A DNA stretch of 64,000 nucleotides, taken from contig JAGONT010000005.1 in the NCBI GenBank assembly GCA_017992885.1, forward strand, positions 1 through 64,000, given 5' to 3'. Below are positions 8,065-20,285 of this stretch, in pieces. Source of the DNA: Alphaproteobacteria bacterium. Its GTDB lineage: Bacteria; Pseudomonadota; Alphaproteobacteria; UBA9655. The position numbers and the translations under genes were made by a program. A model generated the notes under the pieces. It searched no databases and was not told the origin of the DNA. It saw only the letters and a program-made list of their open reading frames with translations. The stretch's first letter is position 1. Every line of letters begins with the position of its first letter.

Positions 8065-9561
8065 TTAAGCTTCTTTTTTTAATTTAAATTTAAAATGAGC
8101 CCCTTTCCCCTTTGTTGACTCCACCCAAATTTCTGATTGATGTGCCTCAATAATTTTCTTGCATAAAGCGAGGCCTAAACCTGATCCTTTATAGACACTT
8201 TTTAAAGGAGCGCGCTTGAAAGGAAGAAAGATTGTATTTTTATACCGTGCGTCTATTCCGATGCCGTTGTCTTTAACGCCAATGATATGGTGTTGTGAAT
8301 CCTCCTCAAGAGTAATGAAAATTTCTGGTGCAGCCTCATTTTGAAATTTTGCGGCGTTCACAATAAGGTTTTGCAAAAGGAGAATTAAGCTGGTTTCATC
8401 ACCCTTTACAGTAGGGAGGAGAGCACAGTGAACTTTGGCTTTGGTTTCAGCGAGATAAATTTTTAAAGAATCAAGAACTTTTTTTAAGCAAAGGTCTAAG
8501 TTTACCTTTTGCAGAGAAATGTTGGTTCCAACTTCGCAAAATTTTGTCAAATCGCCAATCATACGATCTACTCTTAGACCAGCCTCTTGTATGAAGCGTA
8601 AGTAAGTATTTATGGGGGAGGGGTTGTTAGTACCAAGTTCTCTTTGTAAAAGATGAAGAAAAGAATTGATTGTCCGAAGAGGCTCGCGTAGATCATGGGT
8701 GACGAAGTAGGAAAATTGTTCTAGAGCTTCATTCTTTAATTTTAATTCTACTGATTGTTTGTGTATTTGTTCTGCAAGTCTATTGCGTTCGGTAATGTCC
8801 CTAAAGACGGCTACGGCTCCTAACATTTCATCATTATGATTTTTTACGGGCATAGTTGTGATGCTAATTTGCAGCGATAGCGTGGTTTTTAATCCTTTTA
8901 TTTCAATTTCTTGCTCCCTCACAGGAATTCCTCGTAAAGCTTGCGCCCAAGGAAGGGATGGTCCAAAAAGGGGCTTTTTATTTTTACCCTTTTTTAGGAG
9001 AAAAAATTGGAGAGTGGCCACAGGGTCTTTAAAATCTTTGGAAAAGCCGAAAGGCTGAAGTATTTTACTTGCCTCTTGATTAATGAATTCAAGGTTTCCT
9101 TGAGAGTTAAAAAAAAGAAGCCCTTCCCCCATGCTATGTAAAACGGATGCAAGAAGATTCTCTTTCTGTTTTAAATTTTGCCAAAAAAGTTTTTCATTTG
9201 TCAGGTCAGTTGCAGCTCCCGCAACAGCGTATACATTATTGCTTTCGTCAACGAGAGGAAATTTTAAGACCAAGAAAGTACGCTCTTTTTCTCGAACGAA
9301 ATTAGATATTTCTCTTAGGGATGTGGCCCTATTTTTAATGACCGTTGCATCATCTTGGGCATAATCTTCTGCGAGTTCTGGAGGTAAAAACTGAAAGTTT
9401 GTTTTACCAACCATATCTTCTTTTTTTAGAGAAAATGATTCAGCATAACTTTGGTTGACAAGTAAATACTTGCCATCTACGTCGCGAACCCATTTATGGG
9501 CTGTAGAGTGTTCGAAGAAGAGCTTATATAGATTTATATCATTGTGAAGTTCTAAGGGCAT
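8065..9561 (-). CDS. Soluble dual-PAS sensor histidine kinase
   Basis: The 498-aa protein has two PAS domains (about 10-125 and 135-262), a HisKA helix with phospho-acceptor H289 in VTHDLREPLRT, and a complete HATPase_c domain (NLIVNAAKF, DNGIGIDARY, GSGLGLALCKK). There is no transmembrane segment, so it senses an internal signal. The kinase core is similar in layout to that at 4948, suggesting both feed the HTH-REC protein at 6486. The ATG follows AAAGGAGG, a very strong ribosome-binding site. Confidence 0.9.
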   Translation of the reverse strand: MPLELHNDINLYKLFFEHSTAHKWVRDVDGKYLLVNQSYAESFSLKKEDMVGKTNFQFLPPELAEDYAQDDATVIKNRATSLREISNFVREKERTFLVLKFPLVDESNNVYAVAGAATDLTNEKLFWQNLKQKENLLASVLHSMGEGLLFFNSQGNLEFINQEASKILQPFGFSKDFKDPVATLQFFLLKKGKNKKPLFGPSLPWAQALRGIPVREQEIEIKGLKTTLSLQISITTMPVKNHNDEMLGAVAVFRDITERNRLAEQIHKQSVELKLKNEALEQFSYFVTHDLREPLRTINSFLHLLQRELGTNNPSPINTYLRFIQEAGLRVDRMIGDLTKFCEVGTNISLQKVNLDLCLKKVLDSLKIYLAETKAKVHCALLPTVKGDETSLILLLQNLIVNAAKFQNEAAPEIFITLEEDSQHHIIGVKDNGIGIDARYKNTIFLPFKRAPLKSVYKGSGLGLALCKKIIEAHQSEIWVESTKGKGAHFKFKLKKEA

Positions 9562-9882
9562 ATGCCTCCTTTTTATTAGCCTATCTTGTGATTACTTAGA
9601 CAATGAAAGCAAGAAGAATTTCTCATTTCCTTCAGTATATTCAGATCAATTTCTCTCTAATAAACAGAAATTTCCTAAATTTTGAGAAATGTGTAGTTTA
9701 AACTGCAGTGTTTCTTCAACTTTTAAAAAAAAATATTTTATTTAATATTGATAGAAAGCAAATGACACAACGATACAGAGGAAGAAAATGAACAAAGATG
9801 TTTTTGAGAGCAAGAGGATTCAAGCAAAGGATCATGAGAGATGAATATTCCCCAGCGCCCTAGTACCTGACAGGAGAAAAAT
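9562..9882. other. Intergenic region with a possible 18-aa leader ORF
   Basis: A short frame at 9788-9844 starts with ATG after GAGGAAGAAA and encodes 18 residues rich in charged amino acids. It ends about 40 bp before the gene at 9883. It may be a leader peptide or chance. The rest is A/T-rich and must contain divergent promoters. Confidence 0.25.
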
Positions 9883-10374
9883 ATGCAATTATTTGAATCT
9901 TATGAACAATTTCATCCTAACACTCAAGAGATATTTTCTCCTCTCATAAAGATTGAAGTGTTAAAAAATAGGGTATCTTCCTCTTCTTTAAGAAAATATA
10001 AGGTGAGACAAGTTTTTACCTTCTCGCAAGATTATCTTTTTCCAAGTTTTTTTAAAAAAGAGCTGCAAGATAAGGAAACTTCTGTTGCAAAGAGTCAGCA
10101 TCGAGCAACCCAGTGCATTGCTCTTATCAAAGATCCTTTGTGGAAGTTAACTTGTCTGGAGGTGAGAAGCATGATGGGCCATGCTGCTGTTCTAAAATTA
10201 TGGGATAGTAAACTAGGGACATTTAATTATCATCGTAAAACAATGGATCTTTACTGCAAAAAGGAAGAAGGTGCGCAGTTCCTTCGACAGTACTCCTTTG
10301 TCATCTTAGGGAGTCTTCAACGCTATTTTCCAGATATGAAAGGGCTAAGGATAAAAATTAAGAAAGATTTTTGA
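9883..10374 (+). CDS. Protein with a DnaA N-terminal-like domain
   Basis: The 163-aa product has a non-conserved N-terminal half and a C-terminal segment (about 86-160). Its pattern, D-P-L-W, a Gly in the next helix, W at 107, an LY strand, then QFLRQYSFVILGSLQRYFP and a final IKIK strand, resembles the small domain I of DnaA that binds DnaB and DiaA-type partners. There is no AAA+ or DNA-binding domain. A paralogue lies at 11050-11517 but is broken. AGGAG precedes the ATG. If the fold is right, it could bind the helicase or compete with DnaA. The assignment rests on pattern only. Confidence 0.45.
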   Translation: MQLFESYEQFHPNTQEIFSPLIKIEVLKNRVSSSSLRKYKVRQVFTFSQDYLFPSFFKKELQDKETSVAKSQHRATQCIALIKDPLWKLTCLEVRSMMGHAAVLKLWDSKLGTFNYHRKTMDLYCKKEEGAQFLRQYSFVILGSLQRYFPDMKGLRIKIKKDF

Positions 10375-11049
10375 TATTTCAAAGAGTTTAAAAAGTTTTA
10401 ACCTGAATTATACTCATTGGGACTAAACATTTAGATCTTAGGGATTGCATGCGTCCACAGATGCTTAGATTTAGAAAGGCGTTTATTTTTTCTTTGATTC
10501 TCTTGTCAAAATTTCCCCGTGCATGACTTCAGCTTTTTTAAGTTACTTTGTTGTTTGTTTTCTCTTTAATGTACTTTATTAATTTATTAATCTCTGGATT
10601 AGCGAATCTGTAAAGCATTGCAACCCATACCTTCCTGAACCTTATGGCATCCCCCCGTGACGAAACAACGCTTTAAAAAATAGCTTTATCAACTAAACTA
10701 ATAGATGTAAGGGATCAGCGAATTCTTTGTAAGAGTATAGTTAGTAAATAGATGGTTTGTGGTGGTATGGCCTCACTTGATGGTGAGAGTTGCAGAGTGT
10801 TCACTAGCCTCCCTGAGAACACTCTGCTTTGCCTCTCTAGAACTTGGCTTCTGAAGGATGAATAATGGGTGGAGATTTTTCTCCTTCAGTCTCTAAAACA
10901 CTTGCTCCAGCAATTATAATACATCTTCAGAGAGTCAAAGGCAATGGATTGGGAGTAGATTGTCGAAGAAGGAGATGTGTGTGCAAAAGACTGAAGCTTA
11001 TTTTCCTTACGATTCCAACAGACATGCCTCACCCTTTCATTTAGCAAAA
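10375..11049. other. 675-bp gap with hairpin and weak ORF
   Basis: There is no convincing gene. A weak 59-codon frame (10865-11044) has no known match. A perfect 11-bp inverted repeat at 10792-10802/10817-10827 is the main structure; it is listed separately. Confidence 0.4.
10792..10830. terminator. Strong hairpin (possible terminator or small RNA)
   Basis: GCAGAGTGTTC (10792-10802) and GAACACTCTGC (10817-10827) form a perfect 11-bp stem with a 14-nt loop, followed by only three T residues. It lies over 400 bp past the nearest upstream gene, so it may belong to an unannotated transcript. Confidence 0.45.
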
Positions 11050-11517
11050 ATGACAGTTCTTAAAGGCATAGATACTGTATAGTTGTCTTTTTCTAACATA
11101 AAAAAAACGACAGAACGGCATAAATCTCCCCGATCCTCAGCAAAAAATGAACTTTTTCATAAGGATGAGCTTTACCGTGATCACATGTTCTTTGAAGAAG
11201 CTTATTCTCAAGTCAAACATTGTCTCCCCCTTATAAAAGATCCTTTATGGAGATCTACTTGTACAGAAATGATAGAGATGATGGGGCCATCTGCTGTTTT
11301 AAAAATGTGGGATAGCTGCTTAGGATCCTTTTCGTATCAGCATAAAACAATGAGTATTTATTGTTAGACACAGAAAGTTGCTCAATTTGTTCGTCAATAT
11401 TCTTTTGTCATTTTAGGGAGCCTCCAACGTTATTTTCCTATGATGAAAGACTTGAAGGTTAAGATTAAATCAGAAATAGAGGGAGCAAAGCTCCTTTGTC
11501 TTTGCGTTAGCCTCTCA
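11050..11517 (+). pseudogene. Broken paralogue of the DnaA-N-like gene
   Basis: The frame from the ATG at 11050 is interrupted by TAG at 11080-11082, then runs open from 11083 to a second TAG at 11368-11370. It continues in the same frame with RQYSFVILGSLQRYFP, as in the gene at 9883. Shared blocks before the second stop include IKDPLW, AVLK-W-DS-LG and the KTM motif. Two in-frame nonsense codons make it a pseudogene, unless a shorter product from a TTG at 11083 is used. The tail adds a leucine/cysteine-rich end not present in the intact copy. Confidence 0.75.
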
Positions 11518-11660
11518 AGCCTTGTTTGAAATTTTTTTCCTCATTCATGCTATTTTAACGAACAGAATGGATACTGTAACACTGTATTGGATTCGAAGAA
11601 GTGGCCCTTCACTTAGCAATTCCGAAATAGACATGTTTTGCAATAAAAAGGATAATCATT

Positions 11661-11867
11661 ATGGATAAAAAATTTCTTCAGGGACTAATACTAATTGTCG
11701 TGGGGTTTGCCTTCTTGTCATCCAATGCAATTGCAGGTTGCGGAAATGAGTGTGCTACATCTGTGATAACTTGCGAAGATAGATGCGAGAATAAGGCAGA
11801 TTGTAAAAGGGAATGTACTGAAATCTTTAGAGAGTGCTTAACTAAGTGTTTAATAACGCCGCGTTAG
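11661..11867 (+). CDS. Secreted cysteine-rich peptide with four CX3C motifs
   Basis: The 68-aa product has a clear signal peptide (positive KK, hydrophobic core, cleavage after AIA). The mature part of about 43 residues has eight cysteines spaced C-x3-C-x6-C-x3-C-x5-C-x3-C-x6-C-x3-C. This is a tandem of two twin-CX3C units, a pattern typical of disulphide-stapled helical hairpins. The mature peptide is charged. AAAAGGA precedes the ATG. It would be exported to the periplasm or beyond; a toxin, inhibitor, metal-binding or host-directed role is possible but unproven. No named family is recognised. Confidence 0.7.
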   Translation: MDKKFLQGLILIVVGFAFLSSNAIAGCGNECATSVITCEDRCENKADCKRECTEIFRECLTKCLITPR

Positions 11868-12089
11868 TAACTCTATCGCGAGAAGTAAAACAAAAATGTA
11901 TATAGGTTCGCGCTTCCCGTTTATCCTAAGGAACTGCAACACCCGACCCTGAGGTTCCCTCCAGTTTTTGTAAAAACCATCATATTTATTTATTCAGATA
12001 TTTCTCTGTTCTCTTCCTTTGACTCTCTATAAGAGGGGCGGTAAGTTTAAATTATTGAGCGTATCTTCATTGAGAAAGCATGAAATAAG

Positions 12090-13625
12090 GTGAACATAGA
12101 TTTTAATCCGGGATTTAACCGTGCTCTCGATCTTATGGAGAATACGCATCAAAATGTCTTTATAACAGGAAGGGCAGGAACAGGGAAATCAACCCTCCTT
12201 AATTATTTTAGACGCCAAACCAAGAAGAAAATTGCTGTTTTAGCTCCCACAGGTATTGCGGCAATTAATGTGCAAGGGCAAACTATTCATTCATTTTTTA
12301 AATTTAAGCCTAATGTAACCCTTCAATCCATTAAGAAAAATAATCCAGATGATAAGAAGAACATTTACAAAAAGTTAGAGGCCATCGTTATTGATGAAAT
12401 TTCGATGCTTAGAGCAGATGTTTTAGATTGCATGGATAGATTTTTGCGGTTGAATGGGAAAACAGCTGAAGAACCTTTTGGAGGGTTGCAGATAATTTTT
12501 ATAGGAGATCTTTATCAATTACCTCCTGTTGTGACTTCTCAAGAAAAAGAGATTTTTCTTTCCCAGTATAAAAGTCCTTATTTCTTTAGCGCTAAATCTT
12601 TTGAGAATTTTAAGATGGAATTCATCGAGCTTGAAAAAATATATCGCCAACAAGACGAACGTTTTATCAGCTTGCTCAATTCGATTCGTAATAAGACAAC
12701 AACGGATGAAGATATTGCGCTTTTAAACCAACGCGTGAATCCAGACTACATACCAGAAGAATACTACATTTGTTTGACGCCAAAGAACGTCGAGGCAGGC
12801 GCTATTAATGAAGAGAGATTAGATCAACTCAAAGGAAAAATGCATACCTTTGACGCCCATATCAAAGGGAGCTTTGGGAGAGAATATTATCCAACCAAAC
12901 CCACCTTAAATCTTAAAAGGGGATCTCAAGTGATGATGATTAATAATGATAATCGCCATCGTTGGGTTAATGGTACAATGGGAAAGGTTCTTAGATTTGA
13001 GAGGGATGAGGACGAGGTTGTTGTTGTTGTAGAACTCGAGGATGGGCAAGAAGTGGACGTTACTCCTTTTACCTGGGAGATCCATAAATTATTTCTTGAA
13101 ACGGAGGCTATTCAATCTGAAACAATGGGCTCTTTTACGCAATATCCTCTTTCTTTAGCGTGGGCTCTGACCATTCATAAAAGCCAAGGTAAGACCTTTA
13201 ACAAAGTTGTCCTTGATATCGGCCAAGGAGCTTTCATGCCCGGACAGGTTTATGTGGCGCTAAGTCGGTGTACAACTTTTGAAGGACTTACCCTCAAAAA
13301 ACCTATTCAGAAAAAGCACATCTGGCTTGATTATGAAGTTGTTAAATTTATCACAAATTTTCACTATCAAGACTCAAACAATAAGCTGCCTCTTGATAAA
13401 AAAGTAGAATTTATAGAAGACTCTGTGAAAAGAAACAGATCTCTTGAAATTGTCTACCTTAAGGCAAACAATGAAAAGTCCACGAGGACCATTACGCCAA
13501 TTTTTATTGGAACCTTAAGTTATAAAGAGAAAACGTATATAGGCATGAAAGCATTCTGTCACCAAAGTCAGGAAGAGAGAGTTTTTCGGGTCGATAGAAT
13601 TTTAAACATGAAATCAATTAGTTAA
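12090..13625 (+). CDS. Pif1-like DNA helicase with C-terminal WYL-like domain
   Basis: The 511-aa product (GTG start) is a superfamily 1B helicase. It shows Walker A GRAGTGKST (27-35), motif Ia LAPTGIAA, a Pif1-typical IHSFF, Walker B IDEISM, GDLYQLPPV, and motif VI-like LTIHKSQGKTF with VALSRC. Residues about 450-508 look like a WYL domain (LEIVYLK..., R-T-I-T-P, then RVFRVDRI). A Pif1-WYL arrangement is known from some bacterial Pif1 proteins such as that of Thermotoga elfii. WYL domains bind single-stranded nucleic acid or ligands and can regulate helicases. A role in replication-fork or G-quadruplex processing is inferred from the family. Confidence 0.85.
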   Translation: MNIDFNPGFNRALDLMENTHQNVFITGRAGTGKSTLLNYFRRQTKKKIAVLAPTGIAAINVQGQTIHSFFKFKPNVTLQSIKKNNPDDKKNIYKKLEAIVIDEISMLRADVLDCMDRFLRLNGKTAEEPFGGLQIIFIGDLYQLPPVVTSQEKEIFLSQYKSPYFFSAKSFENFKMEFIELEKIYRQQDERFISLLNSIRNKTTTDEDIALLNQRVNPDYIPEEYYICLTPKNVEAGAINEERLDQLKGKMHTFDAHIKGSFGREYYPTKPTLNLKRGSQVMMINNDNRHRWVNGTMGKVLRFERDEDEVVVVVELEDGQEVDVTPFTWEIHKLFLETEAIQSETMGSFTQYPLSLAWALTIHKSQGKTFNKVVLDIGQGAFMPGQVYVALSRCTTFEGLTLKKPIQKKHIWLDYEVVKFITNFHYQDSNNKLPLDKKVEFIEDSVKRNRSLEIVYLKANNEKSTRTITPIFIGTLSYKEKTYIGMKAFCHQSQEERVFRVDRILNMKSIS

Positions 13626-13930
13626 TTGCTAAGTTCAGAATCTTGAAGTTGTAAGAGTCCATTTCCCAGAGTGAAGACCAATTTTCCAAGCTTCCCCCAG
13701 GATCGAATAAAGCTTTTGACAGGGCGTATGTTATCTCTGTGAACAGCAATATTTTTATCCAGTAAAGCATTCAAGAAAAGCGTTTCATATCCACCTGTTG
13801 TTTCTAGAACAACAAAGACATTAGGAAGCGCAGTTTTATAGGCTTTAAAGAACTTTTTAATTCCTTCTTTTGAATTAGGGAAAGAAGCTACAGACACCTG
13901 AACAAAATCCTTTCCATTAATAAAGGGCAC
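13622..13930 (-). pseudogene. IS110-family transposase fragment
   Basis: The 102-aa frame matches the N-terminal DEDD part of IS110 transposases: a VQVSV segment near the start, then VVLETTGGYETLFLNAL and a region equivalent to N-x-R-x-V-x-x-F. The first catalytic-region residues are missing at the N-terminus. After FIRSWGKLGK the expected K-T-D motif is lost and the frame ends early. The whole C-terminal serine domain is absent. It abuts the end of the helicase gene tail to tail. Confidence 0.75.
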
Positions 13931-13976
13931 GACGATCTTTAAAAAGATCAGATAAGTCTAAACTATTACATCTACA

Positions 13977-16257
<2,281 letters not shown>

Positions 16258-17100
16258 TTAGGCTGTTATAGAAAGAGGATGAGACTTTGCTAAATGATCA
16301 AAGGCAAGGAGCGTTTTTAAAAGTTCAGGCATATTTTTAAGATTCATCATATTAGGGCCATCACTTGGGGCACTATCTGGATCCTGATGGGTTTCTATGA
16401 ATACAGCTGCAACGCCTATGGAAACGGCCGCTCTTGCTAGAACAGGTATAAATTCCCTTTGTCCTCCTGTGGTGGTTCCTTGCCCCCCGGGTTGTTGAAC
16501 AGAATGGGTGGCATCAAAGACAACGGGGTATCCTGTCTCTGCAAGGATAGGTAGGGCCCGCATATCAGAAACTAAGGTGTTATATCCAAAAGAGACACCT
16601 CTTTCGCAGACGAGAATGTTATGGTTACCTGTGGATTCTATTTTTTTGATGACATTTTTCATGTCCCAAGGAGCAAGAAATTGACCTTTTTTAACATTCA
16701 AGGGCTTACCCGTTCGTCCTGCGGCGAGTAAAAGATCGGTTTGTCGACATAAAAAGGCAGGAATTTGCAGCATATCGACAGCTTCAGCAAGGAGTGAGCA
16801 TTGAGAGGCGTCATGTACATCCGTAACAATGGGACACCCCCATTTTTCCCGAATTTCAGCAAAGATAGGTAGGGCTTCCTTAAGACCGAGTCCTCTGGCG
16901 CTTTTGATACTCAGGCGATTTGCTTTGTCAAAAGACGTTTTGTAAATGAATTTGATTCCCAAACTTTGTGTGAGCTCAACTAATGCATGGGACATTTCCA
17001 GAGCATGCTGGCGGCTTTCCATAACGCAAGGTCCAGCAAGAAGGGTAAATGGCAAATTATTTCCTATGTCAAGTGAGCCGACTTTTACGTGCTGGATCAT
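16258..17100 (-). CDS. kdsA: 3-deoxy-8-phosphooctulonate synthase
   Basis: The 280-aa enzyme condenses phosphoenolpyruvate with arabinose-5-phosphate to make KDO-8-phosphate for lipopolysaccharide. Visible family motifs include LLAGPCVMES, YKTSFDKANR, a PIVTDVHD segment, VKKGQFLAPWDM, and VFDATHSVQQPGG. The presence of KDO synthesis implies a normal outer membrane. It lies 12 bp after pyrG and 12 bp before eno, so it is clearly part of one operon; its substrate is supplied by enolase. Confidence 0.97.
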   Translation of the reverse strand: MIQHVKVGSLDIGNNLPFTLLAGPCVMESRQHALEMSHALVELTQSLGIKFIYKTSFDKANRLSIKSARGLGLKEALPIFAEIREKWGCPIVTDVHDASQCSLLAEAVDMLQIPAFLCRQTDLLLAAGRTGKPLNVKKGQFLAPWDMKNVIKKIESTGNHNILVCERGVSFGYNTLVSDMRALPILAETGYPVVFDATHSVQQPGGQGTTTGGQREFIPVLARAAVSIGVAAVFIETHQDPDSAPSDGPNMMNLKNMPELLKTLLAFDHLAKSHPLSITA

Positions 17101-17112
17101 GTGAATCTCCTC

Positions 17113-18771
<1,659 letters not shown>

Positions 18772-18797
18772 TTAAAATAATCAATAGCTTATAGCTA

Positions 18798-19094
18798 TTA
18801 TTGTGGAGTTGCCGGTTGATTCTGAGAGATTTGGTCTAAAATCGCAGAAGGTCGGTTTTGGTGACTTGCTAAAATGGCTAAAGCTAGGCTTGTTACCAGA
18901 AAACAAGCGGCCAAAATTGCTGTTGTATGTGTCAGTAAGTTTGCAGACCCACGAGTGGTCATAAGGCCTCCCATGGTTCCTCCACCAAGGCCCATCCCCC
19001 CCTCACTCCGTTGAATCAGAATGACACCGATCATTGCCACTGTGATAAGCAAGTGAATGACAAGCAAAACAATTTGCATAATAATCTTTCCCAT
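18798..19094 (-). CDS. secG: Preprotein translocase subunit SecG
   Basis: The 98-aa membrane protein has two hydrophobic segments separated by the typical cytoplasmic loop IQRSEGGMGLGGGTMGG, followed by RGSANLLTHTTAILA. It assists SecYE-mediated export. It is first in the visible minus-strand operon with pyrG-kdsA-eno. A short hairpin (AATAGC/GCTATT, 18783-18799) overlaps its stop codon. Confidence 0.95.
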   Translation of the reverse strand: MGKIIMQIVLLVIHLLITVAMIGVILIQRSEGGMGLGGGTMGGLMTTRGSANLLTHTTAILAACFLVTSLALAILASHQNRPSAILDQISQNQPATPQ

Positions 19095-19236
19095 TGTTTG
19101 ATCTGGTGTGTACTTTAAGCGGAAACTTTCTTAATTTCCAGCAGAAAATAGTCTTTGTGAGTGAGAATGTATTTCTTTGGGAATGGATGAGTTGTCTTGG
19201 CTTAAATGCTCTTAAGAAACTTAGGTTGATTCTAGG

Positions 19237-19536
19237 TTATTTGTCCTTAAAAAGTTTAAAATCATTGCTGCAGGACAATTTTCCTCCACAGTTAAACGGG
19301 GTAGACAATATAGGAGATGTAAATGGAAGTGTTGGTGAATTATACACCCCATCAACATGATTATAATTTTTATTATAAATTGTTCCCCAATATCTATGGT
19401 GTTCAACAGCCAGCAAGACTTGCCCTTGAGAGGAGGAAACTTCTAAGGGTTGAATAACAACAGTATTCCCGACTTGACTGCCTTCAAGGGTAAAGAAAGC
19501 TCCAAACATTAGAGCAGTTCCTAAAAAATTTTTCAT
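19237..19536 (-). CDS. Secreted paralogue of the Gly/Tyr-rich protein
   Basis: The 99-aa product has a signal-like N-terminus. It shares with the upstream gene (19631-20122) the module G-N-T-V-V-I-Q-P-L followed by S-S-Q-G-Q-V-L-L-A. The C-terminal half differs: it lacks the GYGHH repeats and ends with two cysteines (FNCGGKLSC). AAGAGAGGT precedes the ATG. The two genes lie in tandem with a hairpin between. The function is unknown; the shared module may be a processing or export signature. Confidence 0.55.
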   Translation of the reverse strand: MKNFLGTALMFGAFFTLEGSQVGNTVVIQPLEVSSSQGQVLLAVEHHRYWGTIYNKNYNHVDGVYNSPTLPFTSPILSTPFNCGGKLSCSNDFKLFKDK

Positions 19537-19572
19537 TCTTACCTCTCTTAAGGGGGTGATTCCTTCAATCTT

Positions 19573-19597
19573 GTCCCCTCTTTCATTTCAAGGGGAC
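19573..19597 (-). terminator. Hairpin between the two secreted-protein genes
   Basis: GTCCCCT (19573-19579) pairs with AGGGGAC (19591-19597), and the stem can be extended on both sides with small bulges. There is no long U-run, so it may attenuate rather than fully stop transcription from the upstream repeat-protein gene. Confidence 0.45.
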
Positions 19598-19630
19598 GAG
19601 ATATCAGGTTTGTTTTTTCTAAGCTATTGA

Positions 19631-20122
19631 TTAAGGAACTGTAAGGCAGAAGGGGCCTACGCAAGCGCCAACATTTGGCACAACTACGTCTGGTGTAACA
19701 ACTACGTCTGGGCCATAACCCCATCCAGGACCACCGTAGCCATAGCCACCATAGCCATAACCGCGTCCACCATAGCCATAACCGCGTCCACCATAGCCAT
19801 AGCCGTGATGACCATAGCCGTAACCGTGATGACCATAGCCGTAACCGTGATGACCATAGCCGTAACCGTGATGACCATAGCCGTAACCGTGATGGCCATA
19901 GCCGTCGCCGCGGTGCCCATAGCCGTGAGCATAGCCGCCATGACGGCCCATATTACCACCGCCTCGGCCATGACTTCCACCGCCACCACCATGGGCTGCT
20001 AGCAGAACGTTTTGTCCTTGTTGAGGGGATGTGACAGGTTGTAAGACTGCGGTATACCCTATCTCACTTGCTCCGAGCATCAAGACAGCTCCTAGAGCAG
20101 TTGTTGTTAAAAGACCTTTCAT
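19631..20122 (-). CDS. Secreted Gly/Tyr/His-rich repeat protein
   Basis: The 163-aa product has a signal peptide, the module TAVLQPVTSPQQGQNVLLA shared with its downstream paralogue, then a low-complexity part. That part has about five GYGHHGY heptads, two or three GYGGRGY-type heptads, and a tail DVVVTPDVVV with two cysteines (CVGPFC). Such sequences resemble glycine-rich wall or adhesive proteins, and the His pairs could bind metals. The heptads come from a 21-bp DNA repeat and should vary in number between strains. AGGAGAAAAAA precedes the ATG. Function unknown. Confidence 0.7.
   Translation of the reverse strand: MKGLLTTTALGAVLMLGASEIGYTAVLQPVTSPQQGQNVLLAAHGGGGGSHGRGGGNMGRHGGYAHGYGHRGDGYGHHGYGYGHHGYGYGHHGYGYGHHGYGYGHHGYGYGGRGYGYGGRGYGYGGYGYGGPGWGYGPDVVVTPDVVVPNVGACVGPFCLTVP
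19738..19912. repeat. 21-bp tandem repeat (coding minisatellite)
   Basis: About five units of a 21-bp sequence with CCATAGCCGTAACCGTGATG and two to three units of a related one with CCATAACCGCGTCC follow each other. They encode the heptads of the secreted protein at 19631-20122. The near identity of the units suggests recent expansion by slippage. Confidence 0.8.
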
Positions 20123-20285
20123 TTTTTTCTCCTGTAAGTTTTTACTGTGCGCTATTATTTTTATTGTATATCTATATTATAAATAATAAGTTAATAACGG
20201 GAGGTTTTTTAGAAAAAAAATTAAAAATTTTTAAAAGATAAACACTGCGGAATAAGCTGTGAAAGAAGTTGCAGTGAATAACAAC

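Noticed and set aside
10865-11044. 59-codon frame in the gap before the broken DnaA-N-like gene
   Set aside because: It has no ribosome-binding site and a low-complexity arginine/cysteine stretch, and no family is recognisable; probably chance.
1761-11370. TAG codons inside otherwise conserved frames, suggesting TAG recoding
   Set aside because: Enolase and the cysteine-rich peptide end normally at TAG, and the affected frames also contain TGA codons or frameshifts, so this is gene decay.
19738-19912. Regular repeats considered as a CRISPR array
   Set aside because: The units are contiguous 21-bp coding repeats without variable spacers and translate to GYGHHGY heptads. No cas genes are present.
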